A stretch of 64,000 nt of DNA. Source: Rostratula benghalensis (Eukaryota; Chordata; Aves; Charadriiformes; Rostratulidae). Under the pieces are notes generated by a model. It had not been told where the DNA came from and ran no database searches. It was given only the letters and a program-made list of their open reading frames with translations. This document shows, in pieces, positions 61,864 through 64,000 of this stretch; the stretch's first letter is position 1; every line of letters begins with the position of its first letter. The translations under genes were made by a program, and so were the position numbers. The stretch spans positions 4,890,175 through 4,954,174 of the forward strand of contig VXAI01000028.1 in NCBI GenBank assembly GCA_013399305.1. Direction: 5' to 3'.

Positions 61864-64000
61864 CATTGTTCCAAGGCTAAGAGATTTTTTTTTAATGAAA
61901 GTGGATCATAAAATACTCTCGGCTTTTCATCTGGTTTTGCTTATACTAATTATCCTTTCCTGGAGCTGAGTAGTAAAGAAAATATTCATATTCTCCACTG
62001 TCTGGTATAAATTGCAGTGCTTGTTTGCTGCAGCCCAAGACACAAGCTAAGGACAGAAATTGATGCATTTGCCCATGTGTGTACAGACAGAGTTAGCTAC
62101 TTTCTCCATACAAGAAGCAGCACGGCAAAGGCTTTTGAAGTTCTCTAGTATAAGTGCTGTATCAATAAAAAACATAGATTTTCAGTTGTTTTTTATACTT
62201 TAGAAGGAAACTCTTCTGGCAACAAATGCATCAAGATAACATTGAATTCCATTCTTTATTATTGATGGAGACAAAAGACATATTCTTTTTAACAGATTTC
62301 CATTTTTTTGAAATACTATCTGTAAGGCTTGCAGAATTAATATTGCAGTATATTTTTGCTGACAGCTTACAAACAGTTAGGTCAGAGAAGACATGGGATG
62401 TGATTACAGTAAAATTAGCTGAACAAGGCAGTTATTACAGGTGATTCCTCCTTCTGATCTGAATAACACACCTGAGGGAAAGCATAGCTGAGACTCTACC
62501 ACTGTCATTTTGGAAAGAGAGGCTGGCTATCCCTGTCTGGCCACTGGTGGATACTACTTGCTGTGTGTTTCCCAAATTTGTGTTGTCTTTGCAGAAATGT
62601 CAAAAACCAGAGAAGTCTGGCTGAACTATTATGTCACTGTTCAGCACAGTCTTTCTATTAGAAATTTGAGGAAGGTGAATGAAAAACATCATGAAAACAT
62701 CAATGAAAAATCAATTTAAAAGCTTGAGTGGAAATAGGACATGTCCTGAAACACCATATAAGGAATAGAGGGAACTTTACAGGGCATAAATATACTTAAA
62801 GCCAACCTTAAGGCACAAAGTCTACAGCTGAAGTTCCCCATCCCTCTTTAAACCACTGACTCCTCACATACTTTTTGTTCAATTTTGTATTGCCATGGAA
62901 TAGTCACCTAAAGGGAGTGATCTTAATTTACAAAAAAGCATCAAACAATTTAAGATTTTGACCTCCTGAATAAATGTTTAAAGAAATAGGTGTGAAAATG
63001 AAGGATATGGAGCTGGTGCTGCCTCTCAAGCTTAGGAATCTCACTTTGCAGGTGCATTTGAGGCTTAATCTGGGGAAAACAACCAACTCCACAAGAACTG
63101 AAAGAAACCGTGGTGCAGAACTATTTCTTTCTATCTGAGATCACTGGACACTACCCTAATGCACTCCAGCGGGGTATCTGGCACTCTGGTTGTTTAATGA
63201 AGAATAAAGACCAGTTCTACCTCTGTGATGTTGAGAGTAGGAGTTATTCTTGAAAGAGAAATGCTGATATTGGATCGGCCCTAAAAGTAGTGGTGAAAGC
63301 TATTCTGTTATTATGCAATTTTCTTTTCTTTCTGTTGTGAGTAGGGGGTGGAATAAAATGCAGAGATTGACTCTGTGCCCATGTAAACAGTGTGTCTGTG
63401 AAAACCATGCTTCTTGATGAAAGGAAAATGATGTCCTAAGCAAACAAATATGATGTATCCTAACAAAAAAAAAGAAAAAAAAGACAAGAGGAACCTCTAG
63501 CTATATCTTTTTTTTCTTTCCTCAAAAATGAGGGAAAATAGCTGAAACTACTGTATGTTTTCTGAAAATCTATGGGGAGTCTCTTAAAATAAGATCATTA
63601 ACCAAAGAGGTCTCACTAGCTGAACTTCTCCTAATTCAATATCAATGATTAAGTACCCTCTCTCTCCAGACTTAAGCATCTGACTTCATAGGGGTTTAGT
63701 GTCAAAGACAGGCAGAATTTTCAGTAGAATAAATTTCTCTGCAGTATATATAGGAGAAATGTCAACTGGACATAGCTGCATGTACTTCAGGACATACTTC
63801 ATGCTTTTCCTCAGAGCTGTATCTACAACTCCTTGGCATCGAGAAACTCCCTTTCTTTGCCATCTGTTTATCTTTTAGGTCTTAAGAGAGTGCTCTGTGA
63901 CTTCAGTGCAACTGTGCTGTCTCGTTAAAATGTCCATGTGCATGCACAGCCTAAAAATACAGAAGTGTGAAGGAGGAGACAATTCATTTACTGCAGTAGG

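Larger units (their letters stand above)
58001..64000. other. 3' flank of SPTLC3, distal part
   Basis: No supported gene. Purine-rich DNA runs on the + strand at about 58560-58960, with a CR1 tail at 61060 and a hairpin repeat at 61800. In mammals the next gene in this direction is ISM1, but I found no ISM1-like exon, so any such gene starts beyond the window or is not syntenic. Confidence 0.75.

Noticed and set aside
58001..64000. Start of ISM1, expected by mammalian synteny
   Set aside because: No signal-peptide exon, thrombospondin or AMOP domain coding sequence was found.

Overview
The window is avian nuclear DNA. It is AT-rich, intron-rich and fairly poor in repeats. Several CR1 LINE fragments end in the bird-type tail (an ATTCTRTG-like octamer after a TTGGACT...GGTCCCTTCCAACC block). 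No bacterial-style gene packing, CRISPR array, rRNA or tRNA is visible. The species cannot be named from the sequence.

The only gene I can support is the 3' nine-tenths of SPTLC3 on the + strand. It encodes serine palmitoyltransferase long-chain-base subunit 3, a PLP-dependent catalytic subunit for the first step of sphingolipid synthesis. Ten coding exons lie between 1445 and 51617. All nine introns are GT-AG, all phases join without a frame break, and the joined product is 451 codons plus a TAA stop. That matches the mammalian protein (about 552 residues) from roughly residue 102 to its end, so the first two coding exons, the membrane anchor and the promoter must lie upstream. Residues that hold PLP are present: His 154, Asp 235 and the Schiff-base Lys 270 in window-product numbering. 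A short 3' UTR ends near a poly(A) signal at 51954.

Layout: 1-1444 is the end of an upstream intron; exons sit at 1445, 2546, 13187, 15434, 25653, 32902, 35255, 47971, 49088 and 51504; 51.98-64 kb is non-coding 3' flank. Mammalian synteny suggests this flank leads toward ISM1, but no ISM1 exon is visible here. Introns hold three sizeable CR1 pieces (4.07, 10.8 and 16.7 kb), a CR1 tail (12.93 kb), two much older CR1 remnants (5.0 and 21.8 kb), AT-rich tracts, two G-quadruplex motifs, a 12-N assembly gap (28271), and several palindromes and small duplications.

No clearly new biological system was found. The best leads are: a 78-codon in-frame read-through from the penultimate exon that encodes a hydrophobic segment and stops on an AATAAA; Ser-to-Ala next to the PLP lysine; a 35-bp near-perfect palindrome in intron 9; a duplicated non-coding block with CATTCC and ATCAAATGTCA cores downstream of the gene; and a scattered family of ancient hairpin repeats.
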